A stretch of 64,000 bases of DNA from Streptomyces sp. NRRL F-525 (GTDB taxonomy: Bacteria > Actinomycetota > Actinomycetes > Streptomycetales > Streptomycetaceae). This document shows positions 10,851 through 19,242 of this stretch, piece by piece (positions within the stretch are counted from its first letter, which is position 1; the number at the start of each line of letters is the position of its first letter). The notes under the pieces were generated by a model. That model saw nothing but the letters and a program-made list of their open reading frames with translations. It ran no database searches and had not been told where the DNA came from. The position numbers and the translations under genes were made by a program. The stretch lies in the NCBI RefSeq assembly GCF_000716605.1, contig NZ_JNXE01000029.1, forward strand, positions 62,001 through 126,000. Direction: 5' to 3'.

Positions 10851-13800
10851 CCCCCTGCTCCCGGAGTGAAGTCGCCGGATCGGCCCGCCGCAACGCCAGC
10901 GCCACCGTCACGATCAGCGGTGTCGCCGCCACCGCGACCAGCAGCAACGCCACGTGGGTGACGGGCAGTTCGACCAGGACGCGCGGGACCGGGCGGGTCG
11001 CGCGGGCCGTCAGGACGATCAGGGGGATCACCGCCCGGGTGAGTACGGTCCCCAGGGCCGTGCCCACCACGAGGGCCAGCGCGACCAGGACGCCCTGTTC
11101 GGCGGCGATCATGCGGGCCAGCTGGCGGCGCGGGGCGCCCAGCGCGCGCAGGACGGCGAACTCCGCGCCGCGCTCCCGCAGCGACCCCGCCGTGCTGACC
11201 GCGAACCCCACCGCCGCGAGGGCCGCCGCCACCAGCGCCGCCGCGGCGAACGCGGCCTCAGGTCCGGCGCCGAACGGGTCGTCGCGCAGTTCCTGGGCGA
11301 TCTCCTCCCGCACCACGACCTCCGTGGGATCGACGTCGGGCAGCGCGCGCACCGCCGCGGCCACCGTCGCCGCGTCGCCCGGCGCCGTCCGCAGCCACCA
11401 CTCGGTGGGCGTGACGCTCGCGCCGTAGCTCGCCTCCAACACCCAGTTCACGGACCGGAGATCGACCAGCAGCGCGCCCCCGTCCTGCGCGCTCGAATCG
11501 GCGGAGTCACCCGTCGTCGGCAGCCCCCGCACCGCCGCCACGATCCGCACCGGCAGGTTCTCCCCGCCGAGCGTCACCTGCACCCGCTGTCCGGTGCGCG
11601 CGCCCGCCGAGGCCAGGAAGCGGTCGGTGGCGACGGCCGTGATCTCGGGCACCGCGGGCTGCGCGACCCGCAACTGCACCGTGACGGAGGCGATCGTCCA
11701 GAAGTCCTTGCCCGGGATGTATCCCGTGTCGTAGTCGACGGTCAGGGGCTTCGCCGAACTCACCCTGGGAGCACGCGGGTTGGCCGTGCCGTACGACGCG
11801 CTGACGGAGGACCGCCCCGTCCAGGCGGCGGGCAGTGTCAGCCTCCGTACCTTGCCCCGCGCGTCCGTGGCGCTCAACTCGCTCACCGTGAGGCGTTGTT
11901 GGGCGGCGCGCTCGCCGGGCTGGGGCAGGTCCAGTTGCAGCCCGGTGAAGGTCAGGGGGCCGAGTGCCGGGGACAGGGCGAGTGTCAGGTCGTAGGACCG
12001 TCCGTCCGTGGGGAGTTGGCCGAGCGGCTCCTCGTACGGCGTGCCGTAGCGGTCCTCGACCGTGGCCGTGACGTCGACCGCCATCCGCGGGCCCGTGCTG
12101 CGGATGCCCGCCCGCATTTTCAACAGGGCTGTTCCCGCCGGGATTTGGCTCCCGGCAGTGGTCCCCTTCGGCGCTAGGCCGGCCAGCAGTGGTCCGGCGG
12201 GGTGTCCCGAGGTCAGGTCCCCGCGGATCAGTACCGCGTCCGACGCGCGGGCCGTGTCCAGGGCCAGCACGGTCGCCGTGCGGTCGCCCGAGAGGGACAG
12301 GGAGGTGCGGACGGCCGGGGCCGCCTCCCGTACGCGGGGAAGGTCCGCGTAGGTCTCCGTGCGGCCCAACCCGCCGTCACCCGCGGCCAGTACACGGACC
12401 GGTACCCCGGCCTGGAAGTCGGCCTGGTCGCTCTGTGAGCGGTTCCAGGAGGCGCTCTGGCCGATGGCCAGCATGCCCAGCGCCAGGGCGAGCACGAGCA
12501 GCAGCACCGGCCCGGCACCGCGCATCGGACGGCGGCTGAACTGCCAGCCCGCCAGCGCCACCGGCAGCCCCCGCCCGGCGGCGGCCCGGCGCTCGGCCAG
12601 CCGTGCCACCGGCGGCAGCAGCCGTAGCGTCAGGACCGTGCCCGCGAGGAGGGCCAGGGCGGGGGCCGCGACGAGCAGGGGATCGATGCCCAGCGTCCCG
12701 GAGTCGTCGGTGCTGACGGCTCCCGAGGTCTGCCGGTTCAGCTGCCAGTAGGCGACCCCGGCCACGACCAGCAGCCCGATGTCCGCACCCGCGCGCAGCG
12801 GAGCGGGCACCGCGCGGGCCCGGCCGCCCTCGAAGGACGACGTGAGCGCGGGGAGCGTCACCGCCAGCGCGCAGCCGAGGGCGACGGCCGCCGCCACCAG
12901 CCACACCCCCGCACGGCCGCCCGCCGGGGTGTCCAGGTGCAGGCCGATCCGCGCCAACGCGCCGTGCCCGGCGAGGAGTTCGGTGAGCGGCCCCGCGAGC
13001 AGCGGCGCAACTGCCGTGGCCGGTACGGCGAGCAGCAGCGCCTCCACCGCCGACAGGCCCGCGATCCGCGCCCGGGAACCGCCGCGCGCCCGCAACAACC
13101 GGCTCTCGCCCGCCCGTTCGGTGCTCAGCAGCCGGGCCACCAGCAGCAGGGCGTACCCCGCGAGCAGCGCGAGCTGGAGCGCGACGATCAGCAGGGTGGA
13201 GCGGGAGACGAGCAACGAGCGGTCGATCCGGTCGAGTACGTCCGGCAGCGAGGTCGTCGCGGTGGTAACTCCCTTGACCGCACCGGACTTTCGCAACGAG
13301 GCGCTGCCCGCCGCAGCCGTCCCGCGCAGGGTGCCGATCCGCCCGGTCGTCAGCGTGGAGAAGTCGGCCGACGCGAGCCACGCGGACTGCCCGGCGCTCA
13401 GCCCGGCGAGGCTCGCGGGATCGGTGAGCAGCGGGCCGTAGGTCGTGAAACCGGCCGTGCTGAGGCCGCGGCCGCGCAGGTCGTCGAGGAGCCAGTACGC
13501 GGCGCTCGCGACGGTGGGACGGTAGACGCCGGTGACGAGGATGTGCGCCTTGGGCCCGCTGAGCCGGTTGTCGAGGGTGAGCCGCGTGCCCGCCCGCACC
13601 CCGAGCCCCTCGGCCGCGGTGCGCGGCAGCGCGACCTCGATGTCCCCCGAGCCCGTCGCGCGCGGGAGGCGTCCGGACACCAGCCGCACCTGCGACCGGT
13701 CCAGGGCACCGAAGTAGGTGAGATCCGGATCGCCGGACCGCTCGGCCCGCGGCTGGAGCGAGCGCGGCAGGGCGTACGGCCCCGAGCGCATCAACGTCCG

Positions 13801-14076
13801 TACGGTCACGGGCAGTTGGTCGAAGGTCCGCCCCGCCGCCTTCCGTACGGCGGTGTCGGCGGCCGCGCGCTCGGCGGGCGGGACGTCGGCCTTGACGATC
13901 AGGGCGGTGTCGGGGGCGTTGCGGGCGTCGTTCAGGGAGTGCTGGAGCGCCGCGTCGCCGATCGCGCCCGAGTAGGCGGTGAGCGTCGTGAGGACGGCCG
14001 TGGTCAGCAGCACGGTGAGCAGGGCAGCGGCGAGCAGCAGGCGATGTGCCCGCGCGCGTACGAGGACGAACCCCAC
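10843..14076 (-). CDS. FtsX/MacB-type ABC transporter permease (very large), first permease
   Basis: 1077 residues, GTG start (VGFVLVRARAHR); a G-rich ribosome site lies just upstream. An N-terminal helix (LLLAAALLTVLLTTAVLTTLTAY) is followed by a long extracytoplasmic domain, four helices with the FtsX-like core, a second long extracytoplasmic domain (roughly residues 560-900) and three terminal helices ending before RRADPATSLREQGGE. It heads a three-gene operon: permease, permease, ATPase. Its size and two large outside domains suggest it handles a bulky envelope substrate or acts as a sensor. No two-component system lies beside it, unlike antimicrobial-peptide BceAB modules. Confidence 0.88.
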   Translation of the reverse strand: MGFVLVRARAHRLLLAAALLTVLLTTAVLTTLTAYSGAIGDAALQHSLNDARNAPDTALIVKADVPPAERAAADTAVRKAAGRTFDQLPVTVRTLMRSGPYALPRSLQPRAERSGDPDLTYFGALDRSQVRLVSGRLPRATGSGDIEVALPRTAAEGLGVRAGTRLTLDNRLSGPKAHILVTGVYRPTVASAAYWLLDDLRGRGLSTAGFTTYGPLLTDPASLAGLSAGQSAWLASADFSTLTTGRIGTLRGTAAAGSASLRKSGAVKGVTTATTSLPDVLDRIDRSLLVSRSTLLIVALQLALLAGYALLLVARLLSTERAGESRLLRARGGSRARIAGLSAVEALLLAVPATAVAPLLAGPLTELLAGHGALARIGLHLDTPAGGRAGVWLVAAAVALGCALAVTLPALTSSFEGGRARAVPAPLRAGADIGLLVVAGVAYWQLNRQTSGAVSTDDSGTLGIDPLLVAAPALALLAGTVLTLRLLPPVARLAERRAAAGRGLPVALAGWQFSRRPMRGAGPVLLLVLALALGMLAIGQSASWNRSQSDQADFQAGVPVRVLAAGDGGLGRTETYADLPRVREAAPAVRTSLSLSGDRTATVLALDTARASDAVLIRGDLTSGHPAGPLLAGLAPKGTTAGSQIPAGTALLKMRAGIRSTGPRMAVDVTATVEDRYGTPYEEPLGQLPTDGRSYDLTLALSPALGPLTFTGLQLDLPQPGERAAQQRLTVSELSATDARGKVRRLTLPAAWTGRSSVSASYGTANPRAPRVSSAKPLTVDYDTGYIPGKDFWTIASVTVQLRVAQPAVPEITAVATDRFLASAGARTGQRVQVTLGGENLPVRIVAAVRGLPTTGDSADSSAQDGGALLVDLRSVNWVLEASYGASVTPTEWWLRTAPGDAATVAAAVRALPDVDPTEVVVREEIAQELRDDPFGAGPEAAFAAAALVAAALAAVGFAVSTAGSLRERGAEFAVLRALGAPRRQLARMIAAEQGVLVALALVVGTALGTVLTRAVIPLIVLTARATRPVPRVLVELPVTHVALLLVAVAATPLIVTVALALRRADPATSLREQGGE

Positions 14077-14222
14077 CCGGCCCCCCGCCGTCGTCCGGAT
14101 CTTCCCCGGCGATGCTGCCAGAGGGGACCGGCGGCGAGTAACCGTTTGCGACCACTGCTTGACCGGATCGTGACCGGAATCCGGCGCCGAACGACCGGAA
14201 TCCGACGTTCAGTGAACGGTGG

Positions 14223-14636
14223 TCAGCCCGCCGTGTTCACCATCGAGGCGGCCGCGTACGTCAGGTAGTTCCACAGCGTGTGCTCGTGCTCCTCGGACAG
14301 GCCGAGTTCGTCGACGGCGACGCGCATGTGCTTCAGCCAGGCGTCGTGCGCGGCCTGGTCGACCTGGAACGGAGCGTGGCGCATGCGCAGGCGCGGGTGG
14401 CCGCGGTTGTCGCTGTACGTCGTCGGGCCGCCCCAGTACTGCATCAGGAAGAGGGCGAAGCGCTCCTCGGCCGGACCCAGGTCCTCCTCCGGGTACATCG
14501 CCCGCAGCAGCGGGTCCTCCGCGACGCCCTCGTAGAAACGGTGGACGAGCCGACGGAAGGTCTTCTCCCCGCCGACCTGCTCGTAGAAGGTCTGCTCCTG
14601 AAGCGTGCCGCGCCGAATCTCGTTCACACCCCCCAT
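14223..14636 (-). CDS. glbO: Group II truncated haemoglobin
   Basis: 137 residues. The protein has the TrHb group II pattern: FYEQVGGEKTFRRLV helix A-B region, FYEGVAEDPLLRAMYPEEDL, the QYWGGPTTYSD loop with the conserved Trp at G8, and LRMRHAPF containing the proximal His. It binds haem and O2 or NO in the cytoplasm; trHbO proteins are linked to oxidative and nitrosative stress. The listed start is an ATG; a GTG three codons later (14627) starts at the commonly conserved NEIRRGTLQEQ and is equally possible. It stands alone between the ABC operon promoter region and a divergent methyltransferase gene. Confidence 0.92.
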   Translation of the reverse strand: MGGVNEIRRGTLQEQTFYEQVGGEKTFRRLVHRFYEGVAEDPLLRAMYPEEDLGPAEERFALFLMQYWGGPTTYSDNRGHPRLRMRHAPFQVDQAAHDAWLKHMRVAVDELGLSEEHEHTLWNYLTYAAASMVNTAG

Positions 14637-14713
14637 GGTCTCAGACGGGGCGGCGGAGGACTTCGGACTTAGGACCGCTCGCCTCCCGGCCGCTACGGCA
14701 GGACAGTGGACGT

Positions 14714-15697
14714 ATGAGCGCGCACGCTCTCGACGAAGACCACGAGGACGACTGGTACCTGGACGCCCTCGCCGTCTCCGCGCGGGCGGAACTGGTGCGG
14801 GCGATCGGCCTGAGCGGCGCCTGGGACGCGGACCCCGGCTGGCGGGCGGTGTTCACGGCCGTACCGCGGCACCTGTTCGTGCCGTACTACTACGCGGCTG
14901 TCGCCGACGGGAACGAACGCCTGTGGAGGGACAGCCCCGACCCGCGCACCCGCGAGCGCTGGCTGCGCGGGGTCTACGCCGACGTACCGCTCGCCACGCG
15001 GCTACGGGACGGGGAGCTGATGTCGTCCAGCAGCCAGCCGTCCCTGATGGCACGGATGCTGGCCGAACTGCGGGTGTCCGACGGCGACCGGGTGCTGGAG
15101 ATCGGCGCGGGGACGGGCTACAACGCGGCGTTGCTCGCGGAGCGGCTCGGCGACGACCGGGTGACGACCGTGGACCTGGAACCGGAGATCACCGACTCCG
15201 CCCGCACCCACCTCGCCGACGCCGGATACCGCCCGACGGTCATCACCGGCGACGGCACCCGCGGAGTCCCCGAACACGGCCCCTACGACCGCATCATCGC
15301 GACCTGCGCCCTCACATCGATCCCACCCGCCTGGCTGGCCCAGTGCACCTCGGGCGCCCGCATCCTGGCCCCCCTGGCCACCGGCCTGATCGCCCTCACC
15401 GTGCGGGACGCGGAGCATGCCGAGGGCACCTTCTTGAACACGGCCGCGTACTTCGTCCCCCTGCGCGGCACCGACCCCGCCGTACAGGACGAGATCCCAC
15501 ACCGCCCCGGCGACCACGAACTGCTCCGCTTCCTGCTCACCCTCACCCATGGCGCGCTTGATCCGCGGGACGCCCGAGAGCTGTGGGAGCAAGAAGGCAG
15601 ACCCGGGCGAGAGCGCTACGGCGTCACGGTCACCGGTGAGGGGGCGCGAGCGTGGCTGGACGCCCCGGAGAGCCCGCACACTTGGCCTCTCCGGTGA
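14714..15697 (+). CDS. PCMT-like SAM-dependent methyltransferase
   Basis: 327 residues. The motif VLEIGAGTGYNAALLAE is the SAM-binding motif I of protein-L-isoaspartate O-methyltransferases, followed by VTTVDLEPEI (motif II acidic residue) and PYDRIIATCALTSIPP (post-motif). The region VPRHLFVPYYY before motif I and SSSSQPSLMARM match the PCMT substrate-recognition layout. The C-terminal 120 residues extend beyond classic PCMT (about 210 residues), a form common in Actinobacteria, where some members methylate peptides in RiPP clusters. No precursor peptide gene is visible here, so protein repair or an orphan role is likely. It is divergent from the globin gene. Confidence 0.85.
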   Translation: MSAHALDEDHEDDWYLDALAVSARAELVRAIGLSGAWDADPGWRAVFTAVPRHLFVPYYYAAVADGNERLWRDSPDPRTRERWLRGVYADVPLATRLRDGELMSSSSQPSLMARMLAELRVSDGDRVLEIGAGTGYNAALLAERLGDDRVTTVDLEPEITDSARTHLADAGYRPTVITGDGTRGVPEHGPYDRIIATCALTSIPPAWLAQCTSGARILAPLATGLIALTVRDAEHAEGTFLNTAAYFVPLRGTDPAVQDEIPHRPGDHELLRFLLTLTHGALDPRDARELWEQEGRPGRERYGVTVTGEGARAWLDAPESPHTWPLR

Positions 15698-15703
15698 CTA
15701 CAA

Positions 15704-15774
15704 CGCCCCTTCCAGGGGCGCGGGGAACTGCGCGACCAGCCACGACGGCGCGGCAGACGACGAACGACCCGTCT
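15704..15774. repeat. Dispersed intergenic repeat with hairpin
   Basis: A hairpin CGCCCCT-TCC-AGGGGCG (15704-15720) is followed by GCGGGG, AACTGCGCGACCAGCC and a CGACGGCGC tract. Similar words occur in the same order at 62177-62260. It lies between convergent genes and may end both transcripts. This intergenic family is, to my knowledge, very common in Streptomyces genomes. Confidence 0.6.
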
Positions 15775-17736
15775 TTAGCCGCGCCGCACAGTGATCGTCG
15801 TCCACGCCCCCACGTGCACCCGATCCCCATCCTGCAACGGCACCGGCACAAACGGCTGAATAGGCTCCTCGCCACCATTGACGGTCGTACCGTTCGTCGA
15901 GTTCTGATCGACGACGGCCCAACTCCCGTCCGGCTGCTGCACCAGCACCGCGTGCTGATGCGAAACACCCGGGTCCTCCGGCGGCACCGACAGGTCGATG
16001 TCGGGAGACTCCCCGGTGGAGTGCCGCCGACGCCCGATGGTGATCTGGTTCCCGGTCAACTGCCGTTGCTGCTCAGGCGAGTACGCGGGCAGATTGAGCC
16101 CCGCGGCCTCCGGCCCCGAACGCTGCATCATCGCCATGAAGTACTCACGGTCCGGCCCGATCGTCGCCATCCACGTCGTCGGCTGCTGCTGATACGCCGG
16201 ACGCGGCGGGGCCTGGTTCGAACCGGGCTGCGGATAGCCGTAGCCGCCACCACCCTGACCGGGACCGCCAGGACCGCCAGGACCACCGGGTCCACCCGGA
16301 GAACCGGGGGAGCCAGGGGTCGGCGGGGAGATCACCCAGTCGTCGTCACCGCCGCCGAAGGGCGAGCCGCCCTGCTGCGGACGGTTCGTCTCCTGCGGGA
16401 ACCCGGGCGGGGCCGGCGGAGCGGACTGCTGGAACGCCTGCGGGGCGCCGCTCGTCCCACCGGGACCCGCGGGCGGGGTCGGTCCGGGCGGCGGCGGGAT
16501 CGGCCGCGAGGGGTCGGGGCCGCCGAAGTTCGGGGGACCCTGCGGGTTCGAGGGCTCGTTGCCGAACGGCCCGGGCGGACCCTGCCGCTCGCCGCCGAAG
16601 GTGCCGGGGCGGCCGCCGCCGAAGTCGCCCTGGCGGGGTCGCTCGTTGCCGAACTGGCCGCCGGGACCCGGGGATTGCTCGTTGCCGAAGGAGCCGGGCC
16701 GGCCGGACGCCTCGTTGCCGAAGGGCGGGGGAGGGGGCGGGCCGGAGGGGTCGTTGCCGAACGGCCGCGGCGGACCGGACGGGTCGTTGTTCCCGAAGGG
16801 CGCGGGACCGCCGGCCTGGCGCTCACCGCCGAAGCCCTGCGCGCCAGGTCCGCCCTGACCGCCGGGCCCCCCCTGCCGCTCATTGCCGAAACCTTGCGAG
16901 CCGGGGCCACCGGGGCCGCCCTGCCGCTCGCCACCAAAGCCTTGCGCGCCCTGGCCGCCGGGACCACCCTGGCCGCCGGGACCGCCGCCCGGACGCTCAC
17001 TGCCGAAACCTTGCGCGCCGGGTCCGCCCTGACCGCCGGGCCCACCCTGCCGCTCATTGCCGAAGCCCTGCGAGCCCTGACCACCGGGCCCGCCAGGCCC
17101 ACCTTGCCGCTCGCCGCCGAACCCCTGCGGGCCGGGGCCACCAGGACCGCCGCCGGGCCCACCTTGCCGCTCGTTACCGAACCCCTGCGAACCGGGACCA
17201 CCCGGTCCACCCTGCCGCTCGCCACCGAAGGCACCGGGGCCGTTGGGCCCACCAGGACCCCCAGGCCGCCCCGTCGGTTCACTCCCGAACGGGGGTATGG
17301 GCTCCGCGGGCCGGTTCATCTGCGAGGGCCGCGACCCCTGGTACTCGTAGGGGTCACCGCCGTAGGACTGACCGGGACCGGGACCCGCACCGGGCGGCGG
17401 AGGCTGCTGCTGGAAGCGGGACGCCGGGCTCGGGCCAGGCCCGGGGCCCGGGGTCGAGGGGCGCGGGGCCGCCGGGGTGTACGACGTCGCCGTGTTCGTG
17501 AGGAAGTTCCACCGGCACTCCTCGCAGAACGGCGCACCGCCCTCGCGGGGCGTGCGGCACTGCGGGCAGAGTTCCGCCTCGGCGGACGGGGCGCGGCCGG
17601 GGGCGGGCGGCGGGAAGCCGTAGCCGCCGCCGGGGGGCGGGGGAGGGGGCGGGGGCACGGCACCGGCCATGCGGTGACCGCAGACCTCGCACCAGTCGTC
17701 GGAACCCGACTGGTGTCCGTTCGGGCAGGTCGGCAT
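15775..17736 (-). CDS. FHA-domain protein with N-terminal zinc ribbons and a Gly/Pro/Gln repeat linker
   Basis: 653 residues. Two short zinc ribbons come first (Cys4, 16, 19 in a CPNGH...CEVC unit; Cys57, 60, 71, 74 in CPQC...CEEC). A proline/glycine-rich linker of about 480 residues follows, holding seven QGFG(N/G/S)ER(Q/P)GGPGG repeats (170-307). The C-terminal ~90 residues are an FHA domain: TIGRRRHS with the GR pair, GVSHQHA with the SxxH pair, and NSTNGTTVNG. FHA domains bind phosphothreonine, so this is the likely reader of phosphorylation by the kinase in the same block. GarA, the PknG substrate of mycobacteria, is also an FHA protein but is small and lacks ribbons. It is the last gene of the block, 61 bases after the vWA gene. 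Confidence 0.9.
   Translation of the reverse strand: MPTCPNGHQSGSDDWCEVCGHRMAGAVPPPPPPPPGGGYGFPPPAPGRAPSAEAELCPQCRTPREGGAPFCEECRWNFLTNTATSYTPAAPRPSTPGPGPGPSPASRFQQQPPPPGAGPGPGQSYGGDPYEYQGSRPSQMNRPAEPIPPFGSEPTGRPGGPGGPNGPGAFGGERQGGPGGPGSQGFGNERQGGPGGGPGGPGPQGFGGERQGGPGGPGGQGSQGFGNERQGGPGGQGGPGAQGFGSERPGGGPGGQGGPGGQGAQGFGGERQGGPGGPGSQGFGNERQGGPGGQGGPGAQGFGGERQAGGPAPFGNNDPSGPPRPFGNDPSGPPPPPPFGNEASGRPGSFGNEQSPGPGGQFGNERPRQGDFGGGRPGTFGGERQGPPGPFGNEPSNPQGPPNFGGPDPSRPIPPPPGPTPPAGPGGTSGAPQAFQQSAPPAPPGFPQETNRPQQGGSPFGGGDDDWVISPPTPGSPGSPGGPGGPGGPGGPGQGGGGYGYPQPGSNQAPPRPAYQQQPTTWMATIGPDREYFMAMMQRSGPEAAGLNLPAYSPEQQRQLTGNQITIGRRRHSTGESPDIDLSVPPEDPGVSHQHAVLVQQPDGSWAVVDQNSTNGTTVNGGEEPIQPFVPVPLQDGDRVHVGAWTTITVRRG
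16816..17229 (-). repeat. In-frame Gly/Gln repeat inside the FHA protein gene
   Basis: Seven imperfect units encoding QGFGxERxGGPGG-type segments of variable length. They stay in frame and are G/C-rich. Such tracts expand and contract easily, so length is likely to vary between strains. Confidence 0.8.
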
Positions 17737-17797
17737 GTCGGCGCGTCCCCCTTTCGCACAGGGTCGTTCTCGGTCTCACGGAGTCGTGCTTGCTAGG

Positions 17798-19144
17798 TCA
17801 CTTCTTTACACGAACAGTCTTTGTGGACCGTGTCTCGAGAGTCATCTCGTCGGCCTCCGCGACCTTCGCCTTCAGTCGCACAGTACCCGCCGCGGCATCG
17901 ACCACGTCCACCACCTTCGCAAGCAGTTTCGCAGTATCCGCGTTTCCGGAGACGCTGGCGAGCTGAACGGCCCGTCCCAGTTTGGCCGTTGCTCCGTCGA
18001 CATCTCCCGATTTGCGGAGATCAAGCCCTTGTTGGATGACTTGTGCCAGTTCGGCCTGGCCGGTGTAGTGCGCGACCTGGGGGTTGATGGACGTGGACGC
18101 GACCATGTCGTCGGTCCACACGGCCTTCACCAGGCCCTGGGCGCCCAGGCTTTGGGTGCTTCCGTCGGGCTGCGGGACGACCAGCGAGACTCTCGCGGCC
18201 AGCATCTCCTGGCCGATGCCGGCCTCGGGGACCTCGACGCACACGTGGTAGTCACGGGACTCGTCTCCCCAGGAACCGGTGGGGTAGTCCCCGGCGCGGG
18301 GGCCCGCCTCGGTGCGGCGGTCGGTCAACTCCTCGACCCGGGGCGCGACTTGCTTGACGAACTTGATGGCCGTGCCCACCGGCGTCCACAGCCGCAGCGC
18401 GACGTCCGCGACCTCCTTGCCCATCGCCGTCTCCATCATCTTCGTGAAGTCGGCGGCGAGGTGGGCCGGGTCGGCGACGATGTCGGCGGTGCCGAGCAGT
18501 GCGGAGGCGATCCCTGTGACTTCTTTCACTTCCCAGTCGGTGCCGACGCCCCGCGCGTCACAGGTGAACCGTCCGGCGCAGGAGTCGAGCGCGGCCTTCA
18601 GGTCCTCCGGCGCCTCGTGCTCGTTGCGGCCGTCGGTCAGCACGATGCCGTGGCGTATGGAGACGTCGGCCGAGGACAGCAGCCGGTCGGCGAGGCGCAG
18701 CCAGGTGCCGATCGCCGTACCGCCGCCCGCGCTCAGCTTGCGCAGCGCCTGCTTGGCCTGGTCGCGGGTGCGGGCGTCGGCGACCGCGAGCGCCCCGCCG
18801 CCCGGATAGACCTCCTTGGCGACATGCGTGCCGCCGATCACCGCGAAGTGCACGCCGTCGCGCAGGGTGTCGATCGCGGCGGCCGTGGCGTCGCGGGCGT
18901 TGCGCATCTTGGTCGGCGGGTAGTCCATCGACCCCGAACAGTCGACCATGATCGCCACGGCCGCGTCCGGACCCTGCCCGGCCGAGTACAGATGGGGCGC
19001 CGCGACCGGGCTCCCGATGGTGCCGCCGCCGGTCGAGGTCACCGTGACGATCGCGTTGACCTCACGCCCGCCCTCCGGCAGGTACTCGTTCTGGTACACG
19101 TCGACCGAGAACTGTGGCACGTTCGACTTCGAGAAATTGGCCAT
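17798..19144 (-). CDS. von Willebrand factor A domain protein of the PknG signalling block
   Basis: 448 residues, cytoplasmic (no signal peptide). The vWA domain has an intact MIDAS: VDCSGSM at 67-73, a Thr in GGGTAIGTW and an Asp in LTDGRNEH. These residues chelate a metal that bridges to a partner's acidic side chain. The C-terminal part is beta-rich, then helical (QAELAQVIQQGLDLRKSGD). The ATG start follows GAGGGGGA by about 11 bases; the upstream extension is an out-of-frame continuation. It lies between the phosphatase and the FHA genes in one direction. vWA proteins next to kinase, PP2C and FHA genes usually act as assembly factors or kinase targets; its exact job is unknown. Confidence 0.88.
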   Translation of the reverse strand: MANFSKSNVPQFSVDVYQNEYLPEGGREVNAIVTVTSTGGGTIGSPVAAPHLYSAGQGPDAAVAIMVDCSGSMDYPPTKMRNARDATAAAIDTLRDGVHFAVIGGTHVAKEVYPGGGALAVADARTRDQAKQALRKLSAGGGTAIGTWLRLADRLLSSADVSIRHGIVLTDGRNEHEAPEDLKAALDSCAGRFTCDARGVGTDWEVKEVTGIASALLGTADIVADPAHLAADFTKMMETAMGKEVADVALRLWTPVGTAIKFVKQVAPRVEELTDRRTEAGPRAGDYPTGSWGDESRDYHVCVEVPEAGIGQEMLAARVSLVVPQPDGSTQSLGAQGLVKAVWTDDMVASTSINPQVAHYTGQAELAQVIQQGLDLRKSGDVDGATAKLGRAVQLASVSGNADTAKLLAKVVDVVDAAAGTVRLKAKVAEADEMTLETRSTKTVRVKK

Positions 19145-19242
19145 GCTCGCTCTGATCCCCCTCAAGTACCCCACCTGAATGGGGCGATGACTATATGCGG
19201 ACCGGTCCCCACCGGTCCGAGGCCGTCCCCGTTTATGCGGCC

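Noticed and set aside
14714..15697. RiPP biosynthesis methyltransferase
   Set aside because: No precursor peptide, lanthionine synthase or ATP-grasp gene lies within 10 kb.
16560..17280. Regular GC-rich repeats considered as a CRISPR or satellite array
   Set aside because: They stay in frame within the FHA protein, units vary in length and there are no unique spacers.
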